From the NCBI GenBank assembly GCA_023701225.1, contig JAMPXM010000003.1:1-43962 (forward strand): a stretch of DNA of 43,962 nt, given 5' to 3'. The translations under genes and the position numbers were made by a program. This DNA comes from Pseudobdellovibrionaceae bacterium. Lineage in GTDB: Bacteria > Bdellovibrionota > Bdellovibrionia > Bdellovibrionales > JAMPXM01. Below are positions 1 through 7,910 of this stretch, piece after piece (the stretch's first letter is position 1; each line of letters begins with the position of its first letter). The notes under the pieces are model-generated. The model was not told the origin of the DNA and did not search any database. It saw nothing but the letters and a program-made list of their open reading frames with translations.

Positions 1-700
1 AGCCCGTAAAGAGAACGCCATCGACGTTCTCGTCGGTGCAAAGCCGCTTGCCCGTCTCGCCGACTCCTTGCACGAGATTGAAAACCCCCTTGGGGAACTG
101 GGCGCGCTCAAACATTTGCGCCATCAGTTGGCCGATCGCCGGCGTCACCTCGGAAGGTTTGAACACCACTGTGTTACCTGTCGCCAATGCGGGAATGATG
201 TGTCCGTTCGGCAAGTGAGCAGGAAAGTTAAATGGCCCAAGCACCGCCATCACGCCACGCGGCCGGAAGCGAACAAAGCCATCGACGTTCGGAAGTGCCT
301 GGCTCACTTTCTGCTCCACGACCAGGGCCATCGAGTGTTCCAACGTGATGTCGATCTTGTTGGAGAGGTTTTTCGCTTCGGTCATGGCCTCCCAAAGAGG
401 CTTGCCCGTTTCGCGCGCGATTGTTTCGGCGACCTGAGCTTCCATACTTTGGTAAACTTCTTTCAGTCGCCGAAGAGCCGCAAACCGTGTTTCCATGGGA
501 AGCGCCGACCAGTCCTGGAAGGCACTGCGTGCCGCCGCAGTCGCGCGCGCGACATGATCGTAACGATACTCCAGACGCATGACCTCATCTTTGAGGTCCG
601 CCGGGCTCGTATCCACGAACTCGCCATCCGGGCGGTCCGGTTTCACCCAAACACCGTCGATGTAATCTCCCAAAAATGGAATAGGTCGAAGTTCGCTCAT
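1..700 (-). CDS. astD: Succinylglutamate-semialdehyde dehydrogenase AstD (partial, C-terminus off window)
   Basis: NAD-dependent aldehyde dehydrogenase that would oxidise N-succinylglutamate semialdehyde to N-succinylglutamate in arginine catabolism. About 233 N-terminal residues are present. The translation has the family core FNFPAHLPNGHIIPAL followed by NTVVFKPSEVTP, which is typical of AstD, and it ends just after the NAD-site FTGS motif, so the catalytic Cys lies outside the window. The ATG is preceded by AGAGAGG at good spacing. It follows astA by about 50 nt on the same strand, as in the classical ast order A then D. AstB and AstE, if present in this locus, would lie beyond the left edge. 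Confidence 0.9.
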   Translation of the reverse strand, partial: MSELRPIPFLGDYIDGVWVKPDRPDGEFVDTSPADLKDEVMRLEYRYDHVARATAAARSAFQDWSALPMETRFAALRRLKEVYQSMEAQVAETIARETGKPLWEAMTEAKNLSNKIDITLEHSMALVVEQKVSQALPNVDGFVRFRPRGVMAVLGPFNFPAHLPNGHIIPALATGNTVVFKPSEVTPAIGQLMAQMFERAQFPKGVFNLVQGVGETGKRLCTDENVDGVLFTG

Positions 701-753
701 TGCGTTCCTCTCTTTACATGGCCCTGCGCCTGATTCGTCATCCGTGTCTTGTT

Positions 754-1776
754 TCAGCCGCCCTTGACCGGAGAAATATACACTTTCTCTCCGGGGTCGA
801 GGCTCAGTGTTCTCATCGCCGACTCTGGCAGCACGATCTGTCCGTCCTGATCCTCGAACGCCGATTGCACGCCCCGGAATTGTCCGTCACGGTGAACACC
901 AATCAGCGCATGTTGTGAGAACTGTCCGCGACTTGAGTTTAACACAGAAACCCACCGCCCGTTCTTCACGATCGAGATGTCTTGTGTATCCGCACCATAG
1001 TGCGGGCCGCCGTCGAAGGGATCGACCTCATGCAAATACTGAAAACCGATCGACTCGAGTAAGTGCTGCGCGGGTCGCGTTTCTTGGCCGACACGGCCGA
1101 GCACCAAACGCGCGCGGGAGTCGAGCAGCGTGAGGTAAATTTCCTCTTCTGGAAACAAGCTGCTGATGAACTCCTTGTTTCGCTGACTGATCAGATCCGC
1201 CTCTTGATACGGTAGGCCTGTGAACCGGCGTCCCAACGCCTCCCAAAACTCACTTCGCCCGCCTTCGGCTAGCGGCGGAGTGAGCTCGCACAAAACCCGC
1301 GACTGAAAGTCCTCCGGATTCATGCCCATGAACAAGAACCGGATGAGGCTGATTTGTCGACCGAGCTTTTCCGGGCGGCGGCGATAATTACGGTCAATGA
1401 GGAGACCACCGATCTCGGTCGGCCCGTCGGTGTCTTCGCATAAACGTAAGACCTGGTGAATAAAGCCGATCCCCAGGTCTTCAGAGAACCGGTTTTTCTT
1501 GAGGATCTTGAAATAGTAGTGCGGGCTTTCCTCGTTGCCATGCTTGGCGATGATCAAAGAGCTGCCGGCGATCTGTCCTTGTTCCAAGTCTTCGACGACA
1601 AACAAATACTCAGCTTCCGGAGGCGCCAGGTCACCACTGAATGAGCCTTGGCTTCGCTCGATTTTTTCCGCGAGCACTTTTTTATCACTCGGAAGATTCA
1701 AAAGCGAAAACTGGCCCGCCAAATCGCTCAGCTGTTTCAGGTCTTGAATGGCAACATTGCGTAAGAGGAAATTCAT
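754..1776 (-). CDS. astA: Arginine N-succinyltransferase AstA
   Basis: Transfers succinyl from succinyl-CoA to the alpha-amino group of arginine, the first step of the AST pathway. The 340-residue length matches the family (about 340). Visible family landmarks are FWEALGRRF, LPYQEADLIS, NKEFI with LFP, and the C-terminal VDPFDGGPHYGA stretch. I chose the ATG that overlaps the upstream gene's stop as ATGA and has AAGGG seven bases upstream, although a GTG two codons earlier is also open. The overlap suggests translational coupling to the M20 hydrolase. The fold is acetyltransferase-like (GNAT-related) and cytoplasmic. A single subunit as in enterobacteria, not split as the AruF/AruG pair of pseudomonads. 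Confidence 0.92.
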   Translation of the reverse strand: MNFLLRNVAIQDLKQLSDLAGQFSLLNLPSDKKVLAEKIERSQGSFSGDLAPPEAEYLFVVEDLEQGQIAGSSLIIAKHGNEESPHYYFKILKKNRFSEDLGIGFIHQVLRLCEDTDGPTEIGGLLIDRNYRRRPEKLGRQISLIRFLFMGMNPEDFQSRVLCELTPPLAEGGRSEFWEALGRRFTGLPYQEADLISQRNKEFISSLFPEEEIYLTLLDSRARLVLGRVGQETRPAQHLLESIGFQYLHEVDPFDGGPHYGADTQDISIVKNGRWVSVLNSSRGQFSQHALIGVHRDGQFRGVQSAFEDQDGQIVLPESAMRTLSLDPGEKVYISPVKGG

Positions 1777-3116
1777 AAACACACCCTTGAAACGACGCCC
1801 TTGTAAAACCGAATCGCCTCCTGGAGCTGACTGATTTTAACATGCTCGTTTGGCGTATGACTATTACCGACCCCTTGTCCCGCTCCGATCACGACACACT
1901 CCATGCCAAATCGGCTGAAAACATTGGCCTCGTTGGTCGCGGACTGCGTGGCGCACTGGCCGTCGCGTCCGAGCCGTTGCAATTCGCCTTGGCAAACGCG
2001 TACAAACTCGGCGTCCGGTGACGTGCGATAGGGTTGCTTGTAATCCGTGATGCGAAACGCGCCGCCGACGCTCTCGCAAGCGTCGCGAATTTCCCGCATC
2101 CAACCCTCATAGGTTTCGTTACTGACCACGGGTGGCAAACGGCAGCAGCCGAGCATTTTGACATGATCTTGAAAGGTCCGGATCATGCCGATGTTCAGGG
2201 TCGGGCGCGGCGGAACGAAGCTCGAGTCACTGTACGCCGTGAAGTCGTTTTCCAATTTCGCGATCGCGTTCATGACCCTTTGCACACGCCGGCTGATGTT
2301 TTCCCGCAGACCTCCGACGAGGTCGATTTCCAACATCGCTCTGGAAGGAACGGTATTGAAGTTCACTCCACCCTCGACGCTCATCACGGCCAAACCTTCC
2401 GGCAGCTTCGCCAGATATTCCAACATTTTAAGAATCGCGCTTTCTCCCAAGTCCGGATTCGAGGAGTGAGCCGATCGACCCGTGAATATCTTGCTTTGCG
2501 TGGAGGTGCTTTCACCGAGATCGTGCTGCGCACGATAGTTCCGTTCCTCGTCCGGAAACGGAATTTCGATCTCGACTTGCGCAAGGCCTTTCATCGCGTG
2601 GATGAGGCGCATTTCCGTCGGCTCGCCCACAAGCGCCCGGCGGGCCGCGATTTTCTTTTTGCGAATCAACCGCACCGCGCCCGCCATGCCTAACTCTTCT
2701 CCGAACGTACCGACCAACACCGGCGGCAGGCGATACATCTTGATGCCGATTTCTTTGATGGCCTGCAATTTACAAAGAAAATCCAACTTCACGTCGCTGG
2801 CGCCAAGTCCGTAGAGTTCGTCACCATAAATGCTGGCGTTAAAAGGATTGGCGTTGGTTTTCGTCCACAGGGCATAGGCTCCCGGATCCACGGTGTCGAG
2901 GTGAGTCTGCAACATCAATTCGCCTTCGACGGGTGCCTCGCCGGGGCGAGCGATGATATTCGCTTGATCAACGCCGTTGAGCGTCTCGCTTTGGATCTCC
3001 ACGTTCAAGCCCGCTCCGCGACACAATGCCCCCGCAAAGTCGGCGAGCTCGCGCGTCCCTCCGGACGGCGAGCTGTCGATCGCGATAAACTTGCGGCAAG
3101 CGTCGAGAAATTCCAA
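1773..3116 (-). CDS. M20 family metallohydrolase (ArgE/DapE type), probable N-acyl amino acid deacylase
   Basis: Zinc-dependent cytoplasmic amide hydrolase of 447 residues. All expected ligands are visible: His72 and Asp74 in HLDTV, Asp108 in GASDVK, the Glu140-Glu141 pair in FGEELGMAG, an acidic residue near 165-168 in VGEPTE, and a C-terminal His in SHTPNEH. The reading frame is open about 450 nt further upstream, but that part is antisense-like and overlaps the aminotransferase. The best start is TTG, with AAGAGG seven bases before it and 11 nt after the aminotransferase stop. Its position between a succinylornithine-type aminotransferase and astA suggests that it removes a succinyl (or acetyl) group from a pathway intermediate, possibly replacing AstE. 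The substrate is inferred. Confidence 0.85.
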   Translation of the reverse strand: MEFLDACRKFIAIDSSPSGGTRELADFAGALCRGAGLNVEIQSETLNGVDQANIIARPGEAPVEGELMLQTHLDTVDPGAYALWTKTNANPFNASIYGDELYGLGASDVKLDFLCKLQAIKEIGIKMYRLPPVLVGTFGEELGMAGAVRLIRKKKIAARRALVGEPTEMRLIHAMKGLAQVEIEIPFPDEERNYRAQHDLGESTSTQSKIFTGRSAHSSNPDLGESAILKMLEYLAKLPEGLAVMSVEGGVNFNTVPSRAMLEIDLVGGLRENISRRVQRVMNAIAKLENDFTAYSDSSFVPPRPTLNIGMIRTFQDHVKMLGCCRLPPVVSNETYEGWMREIRDACESVGGAFRITDYKQPYRTSPDAEFVRVCQGELQRLGRDGQCATQSATNEANVFSRFGMECVVIGAGQGVGNSHTPNEHVKISQLQEAIRFYKGVVSRVCL

Positions 3117-3127
3117 CCGACGACCTC

Positions 3128-4513
3128 TTACGCCATTTCCAAAATCGACTTTTCGATCACTTTTTCCGCGACCGCGATGTCCTTCGACGTCATGACCGCC
3201 GGGACAAGGAAACGGAGACGATACGGATCGCGTCCGCAGGAGAACGCAATGACCCCGTTTTTGAAAAGCGTATGCAGCAGTTGAGTGACCGTGTCTTTGC
3301 CGCCGTCCAGTGGCGTGACCGCGATCATCAATCCCATACCACCCGCCTCGCGCAATAAACCTTTGCACGTTGTTTCGTTGAGACGGTTGAGCATACCGAC
3401 GAAATCTTTGTGGATGCTCTGGATCTTGCCATTCGGTCCCATATAACCGCCGTTGACCATTTCTTCGAGAATGGCCAAACCAGCCGCCAGTGGGGCGCTG
3501 CCGCCCGCGAAAGTTCCGGCGACCAAGCCCGGCTGCGGATTGTATTCTTCGGTGTATAAAGTCGCTCCGCACTGAAGCGTTTTAGCGACCGTGCAAATAT
3601 CGATGTACGAGCCAATCCCGAGAGTCTCAAACGCGAATAGCTCTCCCGTGCGCATGAACGTTTGCACTTCATCCGCCCACACCGCGATCTTCTTCTCTTT
3701 GCAAAACTCCAGAAGAGGCACGAAAAAGTCGCGTGGCGCCGAGCGGTACCCGCCTTCGCCGAGCATCGGCTCGAAAACCAAACAAGATATGTTTTTTTCG
3801 TGCTTGGCAACGTGTTCTTTGAAGAGCGCGAGCGTGCGCTCGGTCGACCTCGCGCCCTCGCTTGCGTCATACCACGGAATGCGCAGCACTTCGTTGTATT
3901 CGGGCAAACCTTGCTTGTAAGCGGGATTGTCCGTCACCTCCGCCATCATCGTCGAGCGTCCGGCGAATGCGTTTTTCATCGCCACGACGAAGCGCGCCGG
4001 CGAATGTTTTTGGCGCGCCATTTTGAGCGCGTTTTCGTTGGCCATGGTCCCGCACGTCGCGATCCACGCATACTTCAGACGACTGTTTTTCGACGCCACT
4101 TCCACGAGGCGTTTTCCCATGAGCGAATATTCATGGTTGGGTTCCAGGTTGCCTTGCATGACGACATCGCTGAGAGCGCCTCGCACGGATGCCGCAATGA
4201 CCTTGGGATGGCTATGGCCGAGAATATGAACACCGATACCGTTGATCAGGTCCATCTTCACGCTCCCGTCTTCGAGCTCCACGTATGGGCCATGACCGGC
4301 GCCCGTTCCCAAGTACGGATAAACAAGAGGGCGACCGCGATATTTGCCGATCTCGGCGAGTGCGCTCTTGGCGTGATCCGCCCGGGCCGGATCTGGCTCG
4401 CGAATCTCGGCGATCGGTTGCTCGAGCCGAGCGACCTCTTGCACAAGATCGTTGATAAGGGAGTGAATCCGCGTGGAGGCAGCAATCTCGTGACCGACCA
4501 ATTTCGAAGACAT
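3128..4513 (-). CDS. Class III PLP aminotransferase (acetyl-/succinylornithine aminotransferase-like)
   Basis: Fold-type I, class III omega-aminotransferase of 461 residues, longer than AstC/ArgD (about 400) because of an N-terminal extension of about 60 residues. Visible landmarks: CGTMANENALKMAR (phosphate-binding/substrate region, residues 154-167), the PLP pyridine-binding DEVQ at 281-284, and the Schiff-base Lys311 in VAKTLQCGA. It opens the operon that continues with the M20 hydrolase, astA and astD, so its likely reaction is transfer of the delta-amino group of N-succinylornithine to 2-oxoglutarate. The length and the AKTLQ variant also fit lysine or 4-aminobutyrate aminotransferases, so the substrate is uncertain. 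A GAGGG lies upstream of the ATG. Confidence 0.82.
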   Translation of the reverse strand: MSSKLVGHEIAASTRIHSLINDLVQEVARLEQPIAEIREPDPARADHAKSALAEIGKYRGRPLVYPYLGTGAGHGPYVELEDGSVKMDLINGIGVHILGHSHPKVIAASVRGALSDVVMQGNLEPNHEYSLMGKRLVEVASKNSRLKYAWIATCGTMANENALKMARQKHSPARFVVAMKNAFAGRSTMMAEVTDNPAYKQGLPEYNEVLRIPWYDASEGARSTERTLALFKEHVAKHEKNISCLVFEPMLGEGGYRSAPRDFFVPLLEFCKEKKIAVWADEVQTFMRTGELFAFETLGIGSYIDICTVAKTLQCGATLYTEEYNPQPGLVAGTFAGGSAPLAAGLAILEEMVNGGYMGPNGKIQSIHKDFVGMLNRLNETTCKGLLREAGGMGLMIAVTPLDGGKDTVTQLLHTLFKNGVIAFSCGRDPYRLRFLVPAVMTSKDIAVAEKVIEKSILEMA

Positions 4514-4603
4514 CGTGAAAACCCTCGCTCGAAAACAATGAGATATCGTGGTGAATCGACTAGACAGACGCCTGCATACTATTCGAAAAAGTTGCAGATT
4601 CCA

Positions 4604-4620
4604 GCCAGTTCTCTACACTC
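4604..4620 (+). promoter_or_regulatory. Possible -10 region placing the start of the TPR-SH3 gene almost leaderless
   Basis: The 114 nt between the two divergent genes must hold promoters for both strands. On the plus strand a TACACT hexamer (4/6 to TATAAT) lies about 12 nt before the ATG at 4628, with only a poor -35 (TTGCAG) at 16-nt spacing. No Shine-Dalgarno is visible before the ATG. Weak evidence on its own, listed because the same arrangement recurs upstream of bamD and deoC. Confidence 0.25.
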
Positions 4621-4627
4621 CTATCTT

Positions 4628-5431
4628 ATGCGTTTCCTTCGCCTTTTGCTTTTGGTTTTTACCGTTACAATGCTTTGGGCCGTGACGTCTCCGGGGCAAC
4701 CGAAATCCCCCGCTCAACTTTATCAGGACGGCGGCGTCGCGTTTCGCAAAGAGGATTGGGCAGCCGCGCGCGCAGCTCTCGAACAATCCTTGGCAATGGA
4801 TCCGGATCGGCCCGCCGCAGTGTACAACTTAGGACTTGTGGAATTCCGCTCCGGCAAGAAAGGCTTGGGTATCGCTCTTTGGCGCAAAGCATTAGCCATG
4901 TCCCCAGGGTTTGCTCCGGCTGAAGCCGCGCTGGCGTGGGCGAACAATCAGATCCCACGCTCTATGAATTTGGATCCTGGCGTTTGGGAAAACTTTCGAG
5001 ACGCCGTTCTCGTTCGCATCAGCCTCATTGAGATTCTGAGCATCGCGCTCATGGTGTTCGCCTTCTCGGTGTACTTGTTTCTGCGCTATGTCGGCGCTCG
5101 ACGGCGCGCGGTCCTGGACGAACGTCCCACTCCGCCATTTCCCACCGTTGCGTGGTTCTTCGCTTTACTCCTGATCTGCGCAATCGCCCTCAGCGCGGCC
5201 AAGACTTATGACTTAATGATCGATCGCGCCACGGTTTTGACCGCTCGGGTGCCGGCCCGCACGACTCCGGACGCGGAAGCCACGACTCTCTTTGATTTGT
5301 TTGAAGGCGCGGAAGTGATTGTGCGACAATCACAAGGAGACTGGTGGCAGATCTCGGTACCTGGCGGGCTCACAGGTTGGGTACAGAAGGACGCGCTGTT
5401 TTTTTCCTCCAGCCGACGGACTGAGCAGTGA
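4628..5431 (+). CDS. TPR and SH3-domain membrane protein (BatE-like architecture)
   Basis: Protein of 267 residues with, in order, an N-terminal signal/anchor segment (residues 1-20), two TPR units between about 30 and 100 (one contains RPAAVYNLGLVEFRSGKKGLGIALWRK-type helices), two transmembrane helices near 135-155 and 178-195, and a C-terminal bacterial SH3-like domain ending in GDWWQISVPGGLTGWV. TPR-TM-SH3 is the layout of BatE in Bat (aerotolerance) loci, but no other Bat gene is nearby, so the name is only by architecture. The frame is open far upstream, antisense to the aminotransferase. The ATG with an immediate signal sequence is the only sensible start, although it lacks a ribosome binding site. 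Its stop overlaps the next start as GTGA. Confidence 0.8.
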   Translation: MRFLRLLLLVFTVTMLWAVTSPGQPKSPAQLYQDGGVAFRKEDWAAARAALEQSLAMDPDRPAAVYNLGLVEFRSGKKGLGIALWRKALAMSPGFAPAEAALAWANNQIPRSMNLDPGVWENFRDAVLVRISLIEILSIALMVFAFSVYLFLRYVGARRRAVLDERPTPPFPTVAWFFALLLICAIALSAAKTYDLMIDRATVLTARVPARTTPDAEATTLFDLFEGAEVIVRQSQGDWWQISVPGGLTGWVQKDALFFSSSRRTEQ

Positions 5432-5985
5432 ATATCCTCTGGGACAACATCTTCCGCAAAGCGAAGAAAGAAAATGATATCCGCACGGTTCTGAAAGAGA
5501 ACGCGCTTTTTCACGATCTCAGTGATCGTGAGTTGTCGTTCGTTCAGGATATCGTGCACGTGCGACGCTATCATTCCGGCGAAGCCGTCTTCCGCCAGGG
5601 CGAAGTCGGGGTCGGCATGTACATCATCGTCAAAGGTCGAGTGGAAATTTACGTCACGGATCCGACAGCGGCGGAAGACGCGTTCCGCGACATCTATATC
5701 ACCCAGTTGCTGGAAGGCGACTTTTTTGGCGAACTCTCGCTCGTGGAAGAAAACGGGCGCCGCACGGCCTCCGCCGTCGCGCGTGACGAGACAACGCTGA
5801 TCGGGTTCTTTAAACCGGATTTAATGGAAATCCTCGAGCGCAGCCCTTCGGCCGGCGTGAAAATCATTTTCCGCCTGGCGGAAGTGTTGGGCCGCCGCCT
5901 CAAAGAAACCACGGACAAAGTTTCCGATCTGCGTAAAACCTTGAAAGAAATGCGGGAGCCCCCGCCCATGACCCCGTATGAGTGA
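5428..5985 (+). CDS. Cyclic nucleotide-binding domain protein (Crp/PKA-type sensor without DNA-binding domain)
   Basis: A 185-residue single-domain protein. Residues about 20-145 form a cNMP-binding beta-roll: FHDLSDRELSFV at the start, GEAVFRQGEVGVGMYIIVKGRVEI in the middle, and a phosphate-binding-cassette-like FFGELSLVEENGRRTASAVA. After it come an amphipathic helix and a Lys-rich tail, but no helix-turn-helix, so it is unlikely to be a transcription factor. The GTG start overlaps the preceding stop (GTGA) and its end overlaps the next gene by 8 nt. It is therefore co-translated between two membrane proteins and may gate or regulate one of them. That role is inference, and the ligand (cAMP, cGMP or none) is not known. 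Confidence 0.85.
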   Translation: MNILWDNIFRKAKKENDIRTVLKENALFHDLSDRELSFVQDIVHVRRYHSGEAVFRQGEVGVGMYIIVKGRVEIYVTDPTAAEDAFRDIYITQLLEGDFFGELSLVEENGRRTASAVARDETTLIGFFKPDLMEILERSPSAGVKIIFRLAEVLGRRLKETTDKVSDLRKTLKEMREPPPMTPYE

Positions 5986-7051
5986 CACCAAACTCGCGTC
6001 CCGACTGCGCCGCGAACGTTGGTTGAAGCTGTCCGCGTTCTTGGCGATTCACTCCCTCGCCCTGGTCCTGTTATTCACCATCGACAATTTGCTGGTGTCC
6101 TTTGTCTTGGCGTTCGTCATTAATTATCTGCTCGCTCCGTTGGTGAGTTATGTGGAGCGGAAACGCATCCCGCGCCATATCGCGATCTTGATTCCCTTCG
6201 TCACTTCGGGACTCATCATCGGTCTCGCGATTTATTTGGTGCTGCCGCTCGTGACAGCTCAGATCACGTCGCTCGAAGCACAACTTCCCATCTATCAGCG
6301 TGATTTGCTGGCGCTCATCGGGCGTATCGAAATGCGGATCAAGGGCCTTTTCAATCTCCATGAATTCAATGTCGCGCAAAATGTGAACACCTGGCTCATC
6401 GCCAAAACCGGTGAGCTCTCCACGCTATTGCCCTCGATCATTTCGCAATCCCTCACGGTCGCTCTGCTTGCCCCGTTTCTTGCTTACTTCATGCTCCAAG
6501 ATGGCCGCTCGGTCTCCCGCAGCCTGCTCGCGATGGTACCCAATAACCTATTTGAGCTCGCACTCAATCTCCACCACCAGATCAACGAGCAAATGGGCGG
6601 ATTTATCCGCGCTCGTTTTCTCGAGGCGGCGATCGTCGGCCTCGTGGTTTGGGCGGGACTGGCGATCATCGGCTTCCCGTACGCGCCGCTCTTGTCGATC
6701 TTCGCCGCTCTCATGAATTTGATTCCGTACGTCGGTCCGATACTCGGTGCCGTTCCCGCCGTACTCATCGCTCTGATTTCAGAAGATGGCGCAATCTACA
6801 GCTCAATGAGCCTGAATCTCTTCGTATTGACGTCCGTCTTCTTCATTGCGCAGCTGATCGACGTTTTGTTCATCATCCCGTTCGTGGTCGCTCGGATCGT
6901 CAACCTTCATCCGGTGACCGTGATCCTGGTGATCATCATCGGCGCCCAACTGATGGGCATCTTGGGTATGGTGATTTCGATTCCCGTCGCGAGTGTCCTC
7001 AAGTTGACCTTGACGGCGGTTTATAACCACCTCTTGGAATTCCGTTCTTAA
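5978..7051 (+). CDS. AI-2E transporter/PerM family permease
   Basis: Polytopic inner-membrane protein of 357 residues. Paired helices lie near the N-terminus (SAFLAIHSLALVLLF, then LVSFVLAFVINYLLAPLV, where the PL of the family is seen) and at residues 60-85. A periplasmic/soluble segment follows at 85-150, then several more hydrophobic helices, including PYAPLLSIFAALMNLIPYVGP (family signature GxPxxxLLG..LxxIPYxGP) and HPVTVILVIIIGAQLMGILGM near the end. Family members export autoinducer-2-like compounds or act as Na+/H+ antiporters, and most are uncharacterised. Overlaps the cNMP-binding gene, so probably the third gene of that operon. Confidence 0.88.
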   Translation: MSDTKLASRLRRERWLKLSAFLAIHSLALVLLFTIDNLLVSFVLAFVINYLLAPLVSYVERKRIPRHIAILIPFVTSGLIIGLAIYLVLPLVTAQITSLEAQLPIYQRDLLALIGRIEMRIKGLFNLHEFNVAQNVNTWLIAKTGELSTLLPSIISQSLTVALLAPFLAYFMLQDGRSVSRSLLAMVPNNLFELALNLHHQINEQMGGFIRARFLEAAIVGLVVWAGLAIIGFPYAPLLSIFAALMNLIPYVGPILGAVPAVLIALISEDGAIYSSMSLNLFVLTSVFFIAQLIDVLFIIPFVVARIVNLHPVTVILVIIIGAQLMGILGMVISIPVASVLKLTLTAVYNHLLEFRS

Positions 7052-7055
7052 GCCG

Positions 7056-7086
7056 ATTTTTCCAGTGTTTTTGCGGCTTTCTGCCA
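7056..7086 (+). terminator. Weak hairpin after the permease gene
   Basis: AAGCCG and CGGCTT are separated by about 18 nt, just after the permease stop and followed by TTCTG. Only a 6-bp stem and no proper U-tract, so at best a weak terminator. Confidence 0.2.
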
Positions 7087-7118
7087 GCTTCCAACCAGTT
7101 TACGACAGGGCCTTTCAA

Positions 7119-7148
7119 TTGACTTCGGGAGCGCTTCGTCATTAGACT
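7119..7148 (+). promoter_or_regulatory. Candidate sigma-70 promoter of bamD
   Basis: TTGACT (5/6 to the -35 consensus) at 7119-7124 and TAGACT (4/6 to the -10) at 7143-7148, with 18-nt spacing. The expected transcription start falls at or next to the bamD ATG at 7155, and no Shine-Dalgarno is seen, so the transcript may be leaderless. Confidence 0.45.
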
Positions 7149-7154
7149 CTTCCC

Positions 7155-7910
7155 ATGCGAAAGCCCGTTATTTTAGCCACTCTCACGCTCATCTCCAGCC
7201 TTGCGGTCGGTTGCTCCAGTATCGATAAAATCGATACTTCCACGCCGGAAGGCGCCTACCAGCTCGCAGAAGAGTACGAAAAAGACGAGCGCTACGACGA
7301 AGCGGTTCAGCGCTTTCAAGAAGTCCGCACGAAGTTTCCCTACAGTAAGCTCGCGACGGCGGCCGAGTTGAAAATCGCCGATGTGCACTACAAACGCGAA
7401 GCCTTCATCGAAGCGCAGGGCGCGTACCAATTGTTCAAGGACTTCCATCCCAAGCACGCGCAGATCGACTACGTCACGTTCCGCCTGGCGATGAGTTACT
7501 TCAATCAGCTTCCGGATACGATCGATCGGGATTTAAGTGTCGCCGACAAAGCGATTCTCTATTTCGACGAAGTCATGACGTCCTATCCGACCTCCGCGCA
7601 TGCCGGCGAGGCGCGCGATCGCAAAGCGGCGGCGCTGAAAATGCTCGCTGAAAAAGAGCTTTACGTCGCCGATTTCTACATGAAGCGCAGAACGTTCGAG
7701 AGCGCTCTCAAGCGCTACGAATACTTGCTGAAAACATATCCCAGCAGCGGCCTCGATGCCCGCGCGTTGTACGGCGCCGCCAAGAGTGCGTTCGAACTGG
7801 GCGAGAAAGATCGTGCCCTCCAGCACTATCGCCAGCTCTCGAGCCTTTACCCTTCTTCCTCCGAAGCCAAGCAAGCCAAGGATGATTTTGAAAAATATGG
7901 CGCAAATTGA
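7155..7910 (+). CDS. bamD: Outer membrane assembly lipoprotein BamD
   Basis: BamD (YfiO) is the TPR lipoprotein of the BAM complex that inserts beta-barrel proteins into the outer membrane. The 251 residues begin with a lipoprotein signal (lipobox LAVGC, acylated Cys20), followed by TPR-like helical pairs: TPEGAYQLAEEYEKDERYDEAVQRFQ at 28-54, then KFPYSKLATAAELKIADVHY, TSYPTSAHAGEARDRK and a C-terminal YPSS repeat. The spacing of these motifs matches BamD. The last codons overlap the next TPR gene. Expected to be essential. Confidence 0.88.
   Translation: MRKPVILATLTLISSLAVGCSSIDKIDTSTPEGAYQLAEEYEKDERYDEAVQRFQEVRTKFPYSKLATAAELKIADVHYKREAFIEAQGAYQLFKDFHPKHAQIDYVTFRLAMSYFNQLPDTIDRDLSVADKAILYFDEVMTSYPTSAHAGEARDRKAAALKMLAEKELYVADFYMKRRTFESALKRYEYLLKTYPSSGLDARALYGAAKSAFELGEKDRALQHYRQLSSLYPSSSEAKQAKDDFEKYGAN

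Noticed and set aside
3662-4627. Long plus-strand open frame upstream of the TPR-SH3 gene, continuous with it
   Set aside because: Antisense to the well-supported aminotransferase, Arg/His-rich, without family features. The signal-peptide start at 4628 is preferred.
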